A DNA stretch of 64,000 bases, from the NCBI RefSeq assembly GCF_022701175.1, contig NZ_CP078088.1:558001-622000 (forward strand), given 5' to 3'. The position numbers and the translations under genes are program-made. Below, piece after piece: positions 21,356 to 32,594 of the stretch (positions are counted from its first letter, which is position 1; every line of letters starts with the position of its first letter). A model generated the notes under the pieces. The model worked only from the letters and a program-made list of their open reading frames with translations. It did not search any database and was not told the origin of the DNA. The stretch is from Allobaculum sp. Allo2 (GTDB lineage Bacteria; Bacillota_I; Bacilli_A; Erysipelotrichales; Erysipelotrichaceae).

Positions 21356-22658
21356 ATGAAAGAAGACGTATTTGCGCGGATTGAATCCGCCGATGGCGAT
21401 GTGACGATTTCGGGCGTATCCGCTGCCGCTCTGGCAAAAGAATGCGGAACGCCGCTTTATATTTTCGATGAAACCGGCCTGGAACAGACGATGCAGGCGT
21501 ATGTGAACGACTTTAAAAGCGATGAATTTGAGACCCGTGTGGTTTTCGCCTCCAAGGCGTTTTCCAATAAGGCGGTTTTAAAGCTCTGCGCTGAAAACGG
21601 ACTGTATATCGACTCCGTTTCGCTGGGCGAAATTTACACGGCGAAAAGCGCCGGCATCGATTTGAGCACAATTTATTTTCACGGCAACAACAAAACGAAA
21701 AGGAACTGCGCGCGGCGCTGGAATGGGGCGTAGGTACGCTGATTCTTGACGGTCTGGAAGAAGCGCAGACGCTCGTTTCGATCGCGTCGGAATACCCGGA
21801 ACGGAACATGCGCGTTTTGCTGCGGATTAATCCGATTGTCGAAGCCGCCACCCACCATCACATTCAGACGGCCGCACCGGATTCGAAATTCGGCATTCCC
21901 ATCACGATGGAAGAGCGAATTGTCGAAACGATCCGCACCGTCCAGCAGGCCGAAAATCTTCATTTTGCGGGTCTGCATGCGCACATCGGTTCTCAGATCT
22001 TTGAACTGGAGCCGTACGCGAAGGAAATTGAGGAATTCGCCGAATTCATGGTCGTTCTGAACGATCGCTATGGCATTGCGATCGAAGAAATCGATCTGGG
22101 CGGCGGTTTTGGCGTCTGGTATTCCGAAGCGGATACGCCAAACCCCATTGCCAAAACCTGCGCCTTTTAATTGACGCCTGTCAGAAGACATTCACCCGCT
22201 ACGGCTTTATGCCCGAACGGGTGACCATTGAACCGGGCCGCTCGATTGTCGCGGAATCCGGCTATCTGCTCTATACGATTACCCGCATTAAACAGGGCCT
22301 GAAAAACCGTTTCTATCTGGTCGACGGCGGCATGTCCGATCTGATTCGACCGGCGCTTTACGATGCCCGCTACACAGCAAGCGTCGTCGGCGCACCCGAA
22401 GATGCCCCGACCAGCCTGGTCACGGTTGCCGGAAAATGCTGCGAAAGCGGCGATATCGTCATTCGCGATATTGAACTGCCTGAAGCGAAAGAAGACGATC
22501 TGCTTCTGATTTATACGGCCGGTGCCTACGGCATTTCCATGGCCAGCAACTATAACAAGCAGCCCTTCCCCGGCGTGGTCTTCGTCAAGGACGGAAACTG
22601 GCGCTATGTTCTGAAACCGCAAAGTCTTGAGGAAATGATCGCCCACGAGTGCGAATAA
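21356..22658 (+). CDS. lysA: Diaminopimelate decarboxylase
   Basis: PLP-dependent decarboxylation of meso-diaminopimelate to lysine. The repaired product has 434 residues, with the PLP-lysine region VVFASKAFSNKAV, the barrel motif HAHIGSQI and C-terminal CCESGDIV carrying the substrate-binding cysteine and glutamate. Frame breaks at 21697 (single G, expected GG) and 22157-22158 (C2, expected C3). The ATG at 21356 follows AAAGGAAAGGGA. dapF follows 37 bp downstream, an operon for the last two steps of lysine synthesis. Confidence 0.94.
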
Positions 22659-22695
22659 TCTCCCAGTCGGACGGGATAGAAAGAAGGAACGGCGT

Positions 22696-23553
22696 ATGGA
22701 TGTACAGGTTTCGAAATACCATGGATGCGGCAACGATTTCATTTTGATTCGCGAAGAAGAAGCCGAACGCATCGACGATTTGCACGATTTTATCGTGCAG
22801 GTGTGCGATCGGCGCTTTGGCATCGGCGCGGACGGCCTGATGGTCGCCCGTACCCATCCGTTTTTCATGGAGTACTACAACCAGGACGGCTCCCGGGCCC
22901 CCATGTGCGGCAACGGAATCCGCTGCCTGACCTGTTTCCTGCGCGATCAGGGCTTGCTTGAACAGGCCGATTCGGTAACGATCGAAACGCTGGCTGGAAC
23001 CAAGACTGTCGAAATCATCAGCCAGAAGCCGTTTCTGGCCCGCGTTGCCATGGGAAAGCCAATCGACGATCCTGAAGCCATTGGCGTTCATGTATCCGAT
23101 CCGGACGCCCGCATTTACAACTGGCCGCTGTCGATTGGCGATCAGACGGTTTCGATTGATTCCTTTTTCATGTCGACCGTTCACACCCTCGTTTTTGATG
23201 AAAACGCCATGGGCGATATCGAAGCAAAAGGCCGCGCCATTTGCGAGCATCCGCTGTTTTCCGAAAAGACGAATGTCAACTTCATTCATGTCCTTTCGCC
23301 CGATCAGATCGAGATTCAGACGTTTGAGCGCGGCTGCGGGGTAACCCTGGCCTGCGGAACGGGCGCCTGCGCAAGCGTCATCGACGCCCATCGCAAAGGC
23401 CTCTGCGGCACAAGCGTGGATGTCAAACTTAAGCGCGGAGCGCTTCACATCGATATCGATGAAGAAGAGTCCGCCTGGATGACCGGACCGGCCGTCTGCG
23501 TGCTGGAAGGCACGTTTCACTGGATGCCTTCTGCCAAAAGCCCGATCGAATAA
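22696..23553 (+). CDS. dapF: Diaminopimelate epimerase
   Basis: Interconverts LL- and meso-diaminopimelate, supplying both peptidoglycan cross-links and LysA substrate. The 285-residue product is intact. It has the two active-site cysteines in MCGNGIRC (Cys71) and LACGTGAC (Cys220), plus the N-terminal KYHGCGNDF. It is 37 bp downstream of lysA after AGAAGGAACG, presumably co-transcribed. Confidence 0.96.
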   Translation: MDVQVSKYHGCGNDFILIREEEAERIDDLHDFIVQVCDRRFGIGADGLMVARTHPFFMEYYNQDGSRAPMCGNGIRCLTCFLRDQGLLEQADSVTIETLAGTKTVEIISQKPFLARVAMGKPIDDPEAIGVHVSDPDARIYNWPLSIGDQTVSIDSFFMSTVHTLVFDENAMGDIEAKGRAICEHPLFSEKTNVNFIHVLSPDQIEIQTFERGCGVTLACGTGACASVIDAHRKGLCGTSVDVKLKRGALHIDIDEEESAWMTGPAVCVLEGTFHWMPSAKSPIE

Positions 23554-23649
23554 AGCGGAACGGGAACCGGAAGCAAGAGGGAAGAAAAAGCGGGACTGCC
23601 AGGAGAAAATGGCAAGGATCGATCGAATGGAAAGGATGGAAACCATCGC

Positions 23650-24111
23650 ATGGAACTGAGAGCGTACACGCCTGCGGACTGCAGGGAAATGCTGGAATTG
23701 TTTTATGACACCGTCCATACGATCAACGCCCGAGACTATTCCCCAAAACAGCTCGATGTCTGGGCGACTGGAAAAGAAGATCCGCAAGCCTGGTGCCAGT
23801 CCTTTCTGGCGCATTACACGCTGGTGGCTGTGGAAAACGGGAAAATCGTCGGGTTTGGCGATATCGATTCGAGCGGCTATCTCGACCGCCTGTACGTGCA
23901 TAAGGACAGACAGAATCAGGCCATTGCCAGCACGATCTGCGACCGGCTCGAACAGAGCGTCGACAAAACGATTACCGTTCACGCGTCCATTACGGCCAGA
24001 CCGTTCTTTGAAAAACGGGGCTATCGCGTCATCCATTCCCAGCAGGTGGAACGCCGCGGCGTTCTCCTGACGAATTTCGTGATGGAAAAGGAAGCCCAGA
24101 AAACGAAGTGA
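23650..24111 (+). CDS. GNAT-family N-acetyltransferase
   Basis: An intact protein of 153 residues with the GNAT fold: N-terminal RAYTPADCREM, central VENGKIVGFGDI beta strand, and the acetyl-CoA region YVHKDRQNQAIASTI, followed by FFEKRGYRV. The usual Q/RxxGxG/A loop is degenerate (RQNQAIAS). It resembles YafP-type acetyltransferases. Substrate unknown. It is about 100 bp after dapF and ends at a strong terminator. Confidence 0.8.
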   Translation: MELRAYTPADCREMLELFYDTVHTINARDYSPKQLDVWATGKEDPQAWCQSFLAHYTLVAVENGKIVGFGDIDSSGYLDRLYVHKDRQNQAIASTICDRLEQSVDKTITVHASITARPFFEKRGYRVIHSQQVERRGVLLTNFVMEKEAQKTK

Positions 24112-24118
24112 AAACAAT

Positions 24119-24163
24119 AAGAGGATGAAAAATACCGCAAATACGCAGTTTTTTCATCCTCTT
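24119..24163. terminator. Bidirectional terminator between the GNAT gene and glycan cluster B
   Basis: AAGAGGATGAAAAA (24119-24132) pairs perfectly with 24150-24163, a 14-bp stem with a 17-nt loop. T-rich tracts lie on both sides. The last codons of the minus-strand DUF4422 gene lie inside the hairpin. Confidence 0.75.
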
Positions 24164-24998
24164 TCGTCTTCATCATCTTTATTCTTCGTTCGTTTCGTTT
24201 TCGACTTCTCCGGCCTTGGCTCACGCGTGCGCGTCCGGGGTCGAATGTTTTTTGAAAGCGAAAAGATCATTCGGTTTTTGACGCGCCGCAGGGAAAGCCG
24301 CAGTTTTTGCGACCGGCTCAGTTCCGGCTGCCAGACGGGCAGACGGTGGGCGCGCAGATCGCGGGAACGCACGTATACATTGAGCAGCCGCTCGGAAAGA
24401 AAGCCGTAAATGCGCTGCTGGTAGGCATTGCGGCCGTCCAGCGATATCTGTTTCTCCAGTTCTTCCAGAATGGGGAAAAGCCAGGCGCAATAGTCGTCAA
24501 AGCGTGCTTTGGAGCAGGCCATCATGTTGTACTGGCTGATGCCGCCCTGCGCCATGATCGCATCCCACGCCTGCACATCCTTTTTGCTTTTCGCGGCAAG
24601 AATTTCTCGAAGCGTATCGAGATCCTGCGCAAAGCCGGATTCGATGCAGTACTGTTCATAGACGCTTTCGCGATACGGTTCGAATTCCGCCAGGCACACA
24701 TCATAGCCGTCCAGAGCCTTGAGAATTTCCGGACCGCTCATTGCTTTGTTTTTCCAAAGTAGCGGCGATAGTGACTGATCGAAATCCAGTCGCTTTCGGT
24801 ATCGTTTTTCCAGATCCAGTACAGCCCCGTCAGTTCGCACCAGCTTTTGTTTTTGGAAGCGATGTTGTCTTTCGTGTTGTCGCGCAAATAGCCAAGATAT
24901 TCGCCAAAGCCGACTTGAAGCGGAACAAAAGACGGATCGGCAGGGGGTGTAAAGGCTTTATGCATGATGATGTACTGCCGCAGTCTGCCCTCTGTCAT
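24154..24998 (-). CDS. DUF4422 glycosyltransferase-like protein
   Basis: The repaired product has about 281 residues. The N-terminus (IIMHKAF, FVPLQVGF, DNTKDNIASKNKSWCELTGL, YWIWKN, ISISHYRRYF) is diagnostic of DUF4422 proteins found in capsule and O-antigen loci and thought to be glycosyltransferases. One frame break at 24749-24753 (A5 on the coding strand, expected A6). The tail is very basic and then acidic and runs into the terminator, which is odd and may reflect another uncorrected break. ATGA overlap with the upstream GT1 gene indicates translational coupling. Confidence 0.82.
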
Positions 24999-26123
24999 TT
25001 CTGGCTTTCCTTTCCGGCGTTCAAATAAATCATTTCCAGCTTTCTGGCCGCTTCCTTCACTTCGTAGCCGGACGCGATGATTTCATCGCGGGTGTCGGCG
25101 CGCGGACGGGCAGCTTCTTCGAGAATCTTCTGGGCCCATGTCGCTGGCGAATCATCCAGAGACAAATAGAGCGCCAGCGATTCGATCGGCAGCTCATGCG
25201 CCACCAGCGTGGACGTTACGACGGGCAGACCGGTGCACTGTGCTTCGACGCCGACGACGGGAAGTCCTTCAAAAAGGAGGGAAGGACAAAAACGTCCATC
25301 GCATTCATCAGATGGGCGATGTCTTTACGAATCCCAAGAAATTTCACGGCATCGTCTAATCCTTTTTGCGAGACAAGCTGACGGATTTCGTCCATCGTTT
25401 CGCCCTGACCGGCCAGAAGCAGGACAGAATCGGGGCGGCGCTGATGAATCTGTTCGAACACTTCGATCAGAAACGGGTGATTTTTCTGGACGCTGAACCG
25501 TCCCACGTGGCCGATGACCAGCGTGCCGGGATCGATGTGCAGCTCCTTGCGGATTTCCTTTCCCCAGGCGGGTTCAAAGTGGAATTCGTTCAGGTCTACT
25601 GCGTTTTTTACCACGGTGTACTGATGGTTTCGAATGATGGACGGCGGAAATTTCCAGCGGGCCGCCAGATCCGAACAGGCCAGATATTTGGTGGGGTATT
25701 TGAGCAGGTACGGAATCGAGATCGTCTTGATGACGCGGTACTTGAGATTGTCAAAGCCGCCGCAGTGCGAGTGGACAAAGACGTTGGGCACGCCGGCTTT
25801 TCGGGCCAGCTTGGAGCCTTCCATCAGGGCGTACGTGCTGCCGGAATGAAAGTGAACGATAGGATAGTGATGTTCTTTTAAAAACGTCTCTAAAGACGAT
25901 TTGAAAACCGCGTTGTTGTGTTCGCCAAAGGGATGTCCGGCCGCAAAGACGTGCGCCCCCATGGATTCCATTTCCTTCTGGAGCGCCAGATTATCGACGG
26001 TAAAGGGCGTGAAAAATCCATCTGGACTTTGTTTCGGTCGATGTGGCGGTACATGTTCATTAAATAGCTTTCCTGACCGCCGTTGGCAATCGGTTCGCGA
26101 AAGACTTCAAGTACGCGGATCAT
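24995..26123 (-). CDS. GT1/GT4-family glycosyltransferase
   Basis: The repaired product has 376 residues with a GT-B fold. The N-terminal domain opens RVLEVFREPIANGGQESYLMNMY (first 18 or so residues typical of EpsF-like enzymes), followed by FHSGSTYALMEG, VIGHVGRFSVQKNHPF and the C-terminal donor-site motif FEGLPVVGVEAQ. Frame breaks at 26012-26016 and 25271-25275 (each T5 on the coding strand, expected T6). It starts after AAAGGAG. It probably extends a lipid-linked repeat unit. Donor sugar unknown. Confidence 0.85.
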
Positions 26124-27038
26124 TCACAGTCTCCTTTCGTGGGGAAAAATGCAGGCCGGATTTCGAGGCAGACCAGATGATGGCCAGCCTCTCTTTTTAT
26201 GATCGGGAGCATGGAGAAGAACCCGTGCAGTGTGCAGGCAAATTTTCGCCATCTGATACAGCTTGCGCGAAAAGCCTTCCTGTCTCGCAATATACACCTC
26301 ATTACGATACGCATAGCGATAGCGATCCAGCCGGTCATGTGAAGCCCGGCTGATATCGGAGCCGACATTGTCGGCGCATTTATGAATGACGACACTTTCG
26401 GGAACGTACCAGCACGGATAGCTTGCGCTGATCCGTCTGGTGTATTCGACATCGTCGCCCCAGATGAAGAAATCTTTCAGGGGCAGACCGATCGCTTCAA
26501 TGACCTGAGCCCGCAGGAAAAAGGAAACGAAGGAAGCCTGCCGGATCGGCCGGTCCATTTCGTCGGACTGCTTTCCCTCGATGAATTTGGGTTCGTTCAT
26601 ACGGCAGTACGATCCGTCTTTCCAGAGCACTTTGGAGGCGAGAAAGCCAAAATCCGGGTGCGCTTTGCCAAAGGCGAGCAGAGCGGCCAGCGCATCGGGG
26701 CCCGGAATGGCGTCATCGTCCATTCCCCAGACGCAGGAATAGCCCATCAAAACGGCCTGCCGCAGCCCTTCGCAAAAACCGCCGGCACCGCCGATATTTT
26801 CGTCAAGGCGATGATAGACGATCTGAAGATTGCGGCTTTTCTGGCAAGCTAAAGTTTTCGGATCATTTTTCCAGGCATGCACGGTGTCTTTGGTTCCATC
26901 GGTCGATGCGTTATCGACAATCAGAATCGAACACGGATGACTTTGCGCGAGAAGGGCATTCAGACATTCCACAAGCAGCGCCTTTCGATTGTAGGTGACC
27001 ACGACGGCGATCGTCTGTTCAGGATGAGAACGCGCCAT
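26107..27038 (-). CDS. GT2 glycosyltransferase, galactofuranosyl/rhamnosyltransferase-like
   Basis: About 310 residues with AVVVTYNRKALL, DNASTDGT, a GGAGGF stretch, metal site MDDDAIPG and FFIWGDDVEYTRRI, the same subfamily as the gene at 10145-11079. ATG 27038 follows AAGGAGG; an in-frame extension to 27143 has no such site. A probable frame break at 26194-26198 (A5 on the coding strand, expected A6) changes the last ~30 residues to a family-like tail (AIIWSASKSGLHFSP) and moves the stop to 26107, overlapping the next start. Confidence 0.82.
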
Positions 27039-28449
27039 ACGTGGGCCCTCCTTTTCCTGCAGTCGAAGCCGCCGGCCTGGATGAACGCAGCGTCGCTTTC
27101 GAAGATACTTTGCGGATCTTCTCGCTGTGTCCGTCCGCTTCAAAGGCGTCTTCGGACGCTTCGTGAACCGAAGTATGCGCGGCTCGGGCAGTTTTCAGGC
27201 GCGTTTTGAAATGCGAAGCAAACCAGCGGCTCAAATGGGAAAACGGCTGACTGAGCAGGTGACTGGCGTACAGAAGCAGGGGTTGAACACCGGATTTAAC
27301 AGGCGGACTTCATTAAACGAGAAGCAGTACACAATAAAGAGCGCGATCATCAGCGGAACATTTTTCTTGCGGTACGCCTGCCAGGCGATGCACGAGCAGC
27401 ATCCCAGCACGAGCAGCCATTCAAGAACGCCAAAGTTCAGCAAAATATTCAGATACGAGCAGTCGACATACAAATACGTGTCGCCCGCAGTCGTGGCCGG
27501 TCCGTTTCCTGCCAGACAATGTGCTTTCCGGCAAGAGACAGACCGTACTGATCGAACGCGGTGCGCGCATTGGCCAGACGGCCGGAAAGCAGTCCGTTCA
27601 GACTTTCCCAGAACGGCTGCCCGGGCGTATACGCCAGCATAAGTCCCAGCGCCACGATTGCCAGAACGACCGGCAAAAGCGCCAGACAGATTCCAAACCA
27701 GCGTTTATGCATGAACGAAAACCAGGCCGGATGCGACTGCAGCAGCCCAATCAGAATAAGCAGAAGCAGGGAAAGAAGAAACGCAAAGCGCGTATCGGTC
27801 AGGAAATAGAACAGAACGCTCATGCCCGCAAGCGCCATAAGCGCCGTCGTGTTGAGCGCGCGCAAATCGCAGAGCAGCAGCGCAATCAGAAGAAACAGAA
27901 AGAGAACCGGCGCTGTGCTGACCCACGCAAAGCCGAGGGCATGACGGGAACGCTCCGTATCCATGATCACATCGGGAAAGACGTGCAAAACGCTCAATGC
28001 GAGAACGAGCCCTAATACCGTAGTCAGCACGAGTAAATACACGCGCAGACCGCGCCGGAGGCTGAGGGAGCGAAACGCGAACAGATACAAGGTCAGAATC
28101 GCAAATTCTGTACTTCGCGAAAACAGAAAGACCAGAACGCTGACGATCAGAACCGTCCAGACGACGATGGGATTTTGCCGTCGCTTCGACAAGGTAAGAC
28201 TGAGCAGCGCCGCGCCAAGCATCAGCACATAGCCTCCGTAGCGCAAAATCGTAAAGAACAGATCAAAGCCGCGCGAATACGAGGCGGCGCCCTGGGCCGA
28301 TACGATCACGAAACCCATCCACGATGTGAAAAGGAAAAAGTCAGAAGCAGTTCGAGAAGCAGGGAAGAATGGCGCAGAGAATACGCGATCAGACGATTGG
28401 CGCGCAATCGCTCTCTGAACAGGGAAAAAGACTGGGAAACGGTATGCAT
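27019..28449 (-). CDS. Wzy-like polysaccharide polymerase / O-antigen ligase-like membrane protein
   Basis: The repaired product has 477 residues, with about 11 membrane segments, a large extracytoplasmic loop near the C-terminal third and the segment DTYLYVDCSYLNILLNFG, typical of Wzy polymerases. Frame breaks: 28335-28339 (T5 on the coding strand, expected T6), 27508-27509 (G2, expected G3) and 27279-27282 (C4, expected C5). ATG 28449 follows AAAGGAG; the longer open frame up to 28690 is not supported. It heads the minus-strand cluster B. The family is poorly conserved, so polymerase versus ligase cannot be decided. Confidence 0.7.
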
Positions 28450-28940
28450 AAAGCGGCTCCTTTCGAAGAGATCGAAAAACGTTCTGCGCCAGTTCGGGGA
28501 TGAATTTCTTCGAAAGAAAAGGGCAGAAACGAAAACGGGAAGCAGGATGGCATAAGCCTGTTGAAAAAAATATATCATTCTTTTTGCGTATTCCCCGGTT
28601 TCGACCGCCCGAGGGCATCTGTCGATGGAGTAAGAAAACAAAGGACAGCGCCAGAAAAACGCTAATCCGCGCGATCAGAACGCAAGCCAAAAAGGCTGGG
28701 GAAAGGGAAACCCGTCCGTGGGCGCACAGAAAAACAGGCTCGCCATCCGGGCAGGAAAAGAATGATTCTGAGAATAGAGTAAGCCTGCTGTGACCCAGAT
28801 CCGCTCAAAGCGCCTGCCTTGTTTGTGCAAACAGATCGTGCAACATGCGCGATTCGCATAAAGCCCGAAACCTATCGCTCTGAATACGGGACAAAACCAT
28901 TAAAATCACGGAATTTACCCGGAAATATCTTGTTTTGCGC
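28450..28940. other. Divergent intergenic region, left part
   Basis: This is the spacer between glycan cluster B (-) and the PTS gene (+). No gene is supported. The cluster B promoter should lie here, but I see no confident -35/-10 pair on the minus strand. Confidence 0.35.
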
Positions 28941-28995
28941 TTTCAAAACCCGATATTTACGCTATAATTTGCATTGTTAATTGCACAATGTTGCA
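28941..28995 (+). promoter_or_regulatory. PTS promoter with overlapping TTGCA-repeat operator
   Basis: TATAAT (28963-28968) is a perfect -10; TTTCAA (28941-28946) is a weak -35 at 16 bp spacing. Immediately downstream TTGCA occurs three times (28969, 28981, 28991), and CATTGT/ACAATG forms an inverted repeat (28972-28990). The same TTGCA pattern lies upstream of the LacI-type gene at 33714, suggesting that repressor binds here. Confidence 0.55.
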
Positions 28996-29069
28996 TAAAA
29001 ACAGGTATGGAAAACGCATTGATGCAAACGAGGCATTGCACAGATCAGGAAAGAGAAAAAGGAGGCCCT

Positions 29070-31356
29070 ATGAGCGAAAACAAAAAGCCGGTTTCGATCC
29101 AGATCGTCTCGCCGCTGAGCGGTACAGCCGTTCAGATTACGGAAGTGCCCGATCCCATCTTCTCCGGGAAGATGATGGGCGACGGCGCCGCGGTAATTCC
29201 GGATAACGGAACCATCGTTGCTCCCGTTGACGGCGAACTGACTATGATCGCACCGACCCTGCATGCGTACGGATTTAAAGCGGAGGATGGAACGGAAGTT
29301 CTGGTCCATGTCGGACTCGAAACCGTCGGACTGGACGGCGCTGCGTTCAAAGTTCTCAAGGAAGCCGGATCCAAGGTCAGAAAAGGCGAACCGGTTGCCG
29401 AGGTGGATCTTGAACTTCTCAAGTCGAAAAACCTCAACCCCATTACCGCCATCGTATTAACAAGCACCCCCAAAGACGCGGTAATCACCGTTCGGGAAGG
29501 CAAAGTCAAAGGCGGAGAAGAAACGATTCTCACCATTGAAGAACCGGCTAAAGAAGAAGCGCCGGAAGCCGACACAAAGCCGGCGTCTGGAAAAGACGAG
29601 AAAAAGGACGCTGAAAAAGCCGACAAAAAGGGGATAAAACGGAAAACACGTCCAAGTCTTCCAAAGGCAAAGCGGATCAATCCGATTCGTCCAAAAAGAA
29701 AAATTCAAATTCAAAATCAACTTCGACCTGCTTCAGAAATTCGGCAAGGCGCTGATGGTCGTCATCGCCGTGATGCCGGCAGCCGGTCTGATGATTTCCT
29801 TGGCAAGCTGGTCGGCATGATGGCCGGCGATATTACCCTCGTCACCACGATTGGTATGGTCATGGAAAACATCGGCTGGGCCATCATTAACAACCTGCAT
29901 CTGCTTTTCGCCGTCGCCATCGGCGGCAGCTGGGCGAAGGAAAGAGCCGGTGGCGCGTTCGCGGCGGTTATCGCCTTCATCCTGATCAACAACATCACCG
30001 GTCAGATTTTCGGTGTCACGACCGACATGTTAGCGGACCCGAATGCGATCACGCATACGCTGTTTGGACAGCCGATGCCCGTCGCCAACTACTTCGTCAA
30101 CATTCTCGGCGCGCCGGCGCTGAACATGGGTGTGTTCATCGGTATGATTTCCGGTTTCGCGGGCGCCATCATTTACAACAAGTACTACAACTACCGCAAA
30201 CTTCCGGATGCCCTGGCCTTCTTTAACGGCAAGCGCTTCGTACCGCTCGTTGTCATCGTATGGTCCGTCATCATCGCGCTGATTCTTTCGATTTTCTGGC
30301 CGATGGTTCAGCTGGGCATCAACAGCTTCGGAGAATGGATCGCGACGTCTTCGGAAACTTCGCCGATTCTTGCGCCGTTCATTTACGGAACGCTCGAACG
30401 TCTGCTGCTGCCGTTTGGTCTGCATCACATGTTAACGATTCCGATGAACTACACGTCGTTTGGCGGGACCTATGTCATTGCTACCGGCGCACAGGCGGGA
30501 ACCGCCGTTTACGGACAGGATCCTCTGTGGCTGGCCTGGGTCAATGACCTCATCAACTATAAAAACGCCGGCAATATAGCAGCCTACAATGAACTGCTCA
30601 CGACGGTTACCCCGGCACGTTTCAAAGTCGGCCAGATGATCGGTGCAACCGGTCTGCTGCTCGGTATCGCTCTGGCGATGTATCGCCGTGTCGATCCGGA
30701 CAAGAAGAAAAATACCGTTCCATGTTCATTTCCATCGTTCTCGCCGTCTTCCTGACCGGCGTTACCGAACCGCTGGAATTCATGTTCATGTTCTGCGCTA
30801 TTCCTCTCTACATCGTTTACGCGATTTTGCAGGGCTGTGCGTTCGCGCTGGCGGGTATCTTCCATCTGCGTCTCCATTCCTTTGGAAATCTGGAATTCCT
30901 CATGCGTACCCCGATGTCCATTCAGGCGGGTCTTGGCGGCGATATCATCAACTTCATCATCGCTTGCATCGTCTTCTTCGGAATCGGCTACTTTGTCGCT
31001 TACTGGATGATCGGCAAGTTCAGCTACGCTACGCCAGGCCGCAACGGCAACTACACCACAGACGATGACGATACGAGCGCGTCTTCTTCGAGTTCTTCGG
31101 AGACGTCCAAGTCCGAAGGCGGCCAGTCGCAGCCGGAGCGAATCATTGCGCTGCTGGGCGGCCGCGACAACATCGTTCTCGTCGATGCCTGCATGACGCG
31201 TCTGCGCGTTACGGTAAAAGACGTGGAAAAAGTGGCGGATCTTCCGGCATGGAAAGCCGAAGGCGCCATGGGCCTGGTCAAAAAGACAACGGCATTCAGG
31301 CGGTCTACGGACCAAAAGCCGACGTGCTGAAATCCGATATTAACGACATTCTCTAA
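29070..31356 (+). CDS. PTS permease, glucose superfamily, EIIA-EIIC-EIIB (maltose/glucose type)
   Basis: Sugar uptake with concomitant phosphorylation. The repaired 763-residue product reads N-terminal EIIA (active-site His80 in LVHVGLETV, partner His65), a long charged Lys/Ser/Glu linker, a ten-helix EIIC domain beginning LLQKFGKALMVVIAVMPAAG, and C-terminal EIIB with phosphocysteine in DACMTRLR. Five frame breaks: 29630-29633 (G4, expected G5), 29699-29703 (A5, expected A6) and 29798-29799 (C2, expected C3), which together restore the frame and hide about 55 wrong codons, then 30708-30712 and 31280-31284 (each A5, expected A6). The start at 29070 follows AGGAGG. A downstream EEP phosphatase and LacI regulator suggest maltose or a related glucoside as substrate. 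Confidence 0.88.
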
Positions 31357-31460
31357 ACCTCCATCCGTATCTGCACACGCGGTCAGATCTGCCTCGCCTC
31401 CTCGAGGAGTCTGAGTTTACGAAAAGAGGACCGGCTGTATGGCCGGCAAGGGAAGAATCA

Positions 31461-31493
31461 AGGGAGCAGATCCATTGCGGCTGCTCCCTTTTT
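31461..31493 (+). terminator. Terminator after the PTS gene
   Basis: AGGGAGCAG (31461-31469) pairs with CTGCTCCCT (31481-31489), followed by five T. Confidence 0.85.
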
Positions 31494-31690
31494 CACGGCT
31501 TTAGCCCGTTTCTTTTAAAGGCATCGACAAATTTTGTCGTCCTTGCGTTTCGATTCCCCTTTCGTCTTCTTACAATCGAAAGAGAAGAAGCGTCCTTACA
31601 GACTAGGAAATGCGAAGGCCAGAGCCGTCCAGAATTCACACCACGCAAAATTCCAGTCTGAATCTCTTGAAAAATGGAAAGGAGAGAGCT

Positions 31691-32535
31691 ATGAAACTGC
31701 TCACCCTCAATACGCATTCGCTTCAGGAAACAAACATGGCGCAAAAACAGGATCTCTTCTGCGCCTGGATTGAAAACGAACAGCCGGATATTATCGCCCT
31801 GCAGGAAGTCAACCAGAATATGGATGCTCCTGCGGCAGACGATCTTGTCTGCGCACTGGTCTGGAAGCCGGAACAGGCGATTCTTCGCGAAGACAACCAC
31901 GGTCTGGCGCTGGCCAGACGGCTGGTCAAAGCCGGCCTCCATTACGAATGGGCCTGGCTGCCCATGAAAATCGGCTACGACCGCTACGACGAAGGGCTGG
32001 CTATTTTCAGCCGTAAGAAAATTTTGAAGACGGAAAATCTGCTGGCATCGAAAATCGATACGTATACGGATTTTCGTACCCGCCGAATTCTGGGCGTACA
32101 GACCGAAGACGGCTGGTTTTATTCCATCCACCTCTCCTGGTGGAACGATCCGCATGAACCGTTCGCTCTGCAGTGGCAGCGTCTTCTGCCCCAGCTGGAG
32201 AAACATTCGAAAGATTCGCCGGTGTATTTACTGGGCGATTTCAATTCGGATGCGTTTTTGCCGGGCGAATCGGCCGATCTCGTCCGCCAGAGCGGCTATT
32301 TCGATACGTACGTGCTGGCAAAAAGAAAGATGCCGGCTATACGGTAGGCGGCGTCATTGACGGCTGGGAAAACCAGCCGCAAAGCGGTCCAAAACGGATC
32401 GATCAGATCTGGGCAGGCCATAAGGAAAACGTCACAGAAAGCCGCGTCGTCTTTAACGGAGAGAAGGAGCCTGTTCTTTCCGACCATTACGGCCTGCTCG
32501 TTGAAATTGACGACTCGCGCGGTGCGCACGAATAA
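31691..32535 (+). CDS. Endonuclease/exonuclease/phosphatase-family enzyme, possible maltose-6'-phosphate phosphatase
   Basis: The repaired product has 281 residues with EEP metal-site motifs: LNTHSLQE, IALQEVNQ, GDFN and the C-terminal SDHYGL. One frame break at 32320-32324 (A5, expected A6). In enterococci and lactobacilli the EEP protein MapP dephosphorylates maltose 6'-phosphate and is encoded with a maltose PTS and MalR. The same arrangement here supports that role, but a nuclease or other sugar-phosphate phosphatase is possible. It starts after AAAGGAGAG and has its own terminator on each side. Confidence 0.75.
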
Positions 32536-32594
32536 AGCCGACAGGCGAAAACCGCCCGCAAAGCAGACACCAGAAAATTCATAAATCCAAAATC

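Noticed and set aside
22585..24117. A 510-codon minus-strand frame antisense to dapF and the GNAT gene
   Set aside because: The overlapping plus-strand genes have complete active-site motifs; the antisense frame has none.
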